Part shown: positions 63,293-64,000 of the stretch, piece by piece
Layout: the number at the start of each line of letters is the position of its first letter
Position numbering within the stretch: the stretch's first letter is position 1
Assembly: GCF_008639165.1 (NCBI RefSeq)
Contig: NZ_CP029197.1
Location: 7,072,001 to 7,136,000 of the forward strand
Direction of reading: 5' to 3'
Origin: Streptomyces venezuelae ATCC 10712
GTDB lineage: Bacteria > Actinomycetota > Actinomycetes > Streptomycetales > Streptomycetaceae
Length of the DNA stretch: 64,000 nucleotides
Notes under the pieces: generated by a model
Seen by the model: only the letters and a program-made list of their open reading frames with translations
The model's database searches: none
What the model was told of the DNA's origin: nothing
Translations under genes and position numbers: made by a program

Positions 63293-63946
63293 ATGGCCGT
63301 CATCCACCACACCACCATGCAGCCCACCAAGCTGGAACTGCTCGCCGCGTGGCTGCCGACCCGGGCCTGGCACCCCGGCGGGGACGTGCGGCCGGCGAAG
63401 GCCGGCGGCTTCCGGCTCGACGACCCGGCCGGCGAGGTGGGCATCGAGTTCATGGCTGTCGCCGACGGCGAGGGCGACACGGCGGCCACGTACCTCGTCC
63501 CCATGACGTACCGATCCGGCCCCCTCGAAGGCGCCGAGCACGCCCTCATCGGCACCTCCGAGCACGGGATCCTCGGCACCCGCTGGATCTACGACGGGGC
63601 CCACGACCCGGTGCTGGCCGCCCAGTTGTACGCCCTCCTCGCCGGCCGGACCGAGGCGCAGGCCCAGTCGCAGAGCGACGCCCCCGACCCCACCGTCGCC
63701 GTCACCCGGATCGCGGCCGAGACCGGAACCGCGGCGGACGCGGAGCTCGTGCGGGCCGAGGACGGCCCCGACCACACCGACGTGGTGGTCCGCGCCCCGG
63801 GCGCGCCGACTCCGCTGACCCTGCGGGTGCGGCGCGTCCTGCGCCCCGGCCGGGACGCCGACCCGGCCGCCGGCGGCCGGATCACCGCCGAGTGGCAGCT
63901 GCCCGACGGCACCACCGCCCGCGGCGTCTTCGCCGACGCCCACTGA
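63293..63946 (+). CDS. Maltokinase N-terminal cap-like protein
   Basis: 217 residues. HHTTMQPTKLELLAAWLPTR, KAGGFRLDDPAGEVGIEFMA and TSEHGILGTRWIYDGAHDPV match the N-terminal cap domain of maltokinase (Mak_N_cap) but there is no kinase part. The C-terminal half (VRRVLRPGRDADPAAGGRIT) is unassigned. Stand-alone versions are common in streptomycetes; function unknown. GGAGAGGGAG precedes the ATG. Divergent from the Gre-like gene. Confidence 0.88.
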   Translation: MAVIHHTTMQPTKLELLAAWLPTRAWHPGGDVRPAKAGGFRLDDPAGEVGIEFMAVADGEGDTAATYLVPMTYRSGPLEGAEHALIGTSEHGILGTRWIYDGAHDPVLAAQLYALLAGRTEAQAQSQSDAPDPTVAVTRIAAETGTAADAELVRAEDGPDHTDVVVRAPGAPTPLTLRVRRVLRPGRDADPAAGGRITAEWQLPDGTTARGVFADAH

Positions 63947-63947
63947 G

Positions 63948-64000
63948 CTACACCCAGTTGACCTCGGCGGCCGCGAGCAGTGGGTCGTCCACCAGCTCCC
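63948..64000 (-). CDS. 3' end of a gene running off the right edge
   Basis: The minus strand reads ELVDDPLLAAAEVNWV then stop, with G/C in almost every third position, as in real genes here. Only 16 codons are visible, so the product cannot be named. It would converge on the maltokinase-cap-like gene. Confidence 0.4.
   Translation of the reverse strand, partial: ELVDDPLLAAAEVNWV

Overview
The window is chromosomal DNA of a Streptomyces-type actinomycete. The GC content is very high, third codon positions are almost all G or C, GTG starts are common, genes overlap by ATGA/GTGA, and the first genes are the SapB (ram/amf) lanthipeptide genes of sporulating streptomycetes. I see no insertion sequence, prophage, integrase, CRISPR array, tRNA or rRNA. 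The genes are a mix of regulation, secretion, surface and stress functions.

Layout. 1-2740 (-): amfS precursor (cut by the window edge) and amfT class III lanthipeptide synthetase. 2993-8728: an SDR dehydrogenase, a Ser/Thr kinase, an F420-type reductase-like protein, a variant IMPase with a divergent LysR, a possible gene relic, and a RibD/DHFR-type reductase. 8845-11121: a divergent TetR/MFS efflux pair with clear operators. 11257-15945: a bacteriophytochrome histidine kinase facing a translationally coupled PP2C phosphatase plus Rcp1-like response regulator, a likely red/far-red light module. 16177-20887: diaminopropionate ammonia-lyase with a divergent LysR, a DUF4246 protein and a methyltransferase. 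21057-28651: a secreted subtilase divergent from a large secreted double beta-helix protein with a palindromic operator. 28745-29865 (-): a 29-residue membrane peptide, an ECF sigma factor and an overlapping Cys-containing membrane protein. 30176-35512: a polymorphic RHS toxin with a C-terminal nuclease and its SUKH immunity gene. 35594-36808: a GH64 beta-1,3-glucanase under a LacI-type operator. 37122-46742: a methyltransferase, a GT87 mannosyltransferase, a membrane molybdopterin oxidoreductase pair, a coupled GT2/DUF2064/methyltransferase operon, a two-component pair and a sugar epimerase; this looks like a cell-surface glycan neighbourhood. 46825-52296: ArsR/AHSA1, VOC, GNAT, pirin, AhpD-like, DUF1275, a small secreted protein and an EF-hand protein. 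52455-58625: RecQ, an ABC-2/YhgE-type membrane protein and a ClpC-like AAA+ protein without an evident ClpP-docking tripeptide. 58749-61690: FdhD, then a DyP peroxidase with an encapsulin targeting tail followed by the encapsulin shell gene. 61733-64000: a membrane protein, a Gre-like factor, a maltokinase-cap-like protein and the 3' end of one more gene.

The functional units that work together are: SapB synthesis (amfT with amfS); light sensing (phytochrome, PP2C, response regulator); toxin and immunity (RHS nuclease, SUKH); nanocompartment (DyP cargo, encapsulin); and several divergent regulator/target pairs whose shared intergenic DNA carries palindromes. A second theme is short non-triplet tandem arrays (7, 8, 16 and about 27 bp units) in small intergenic gaps, mostly just behind genes.
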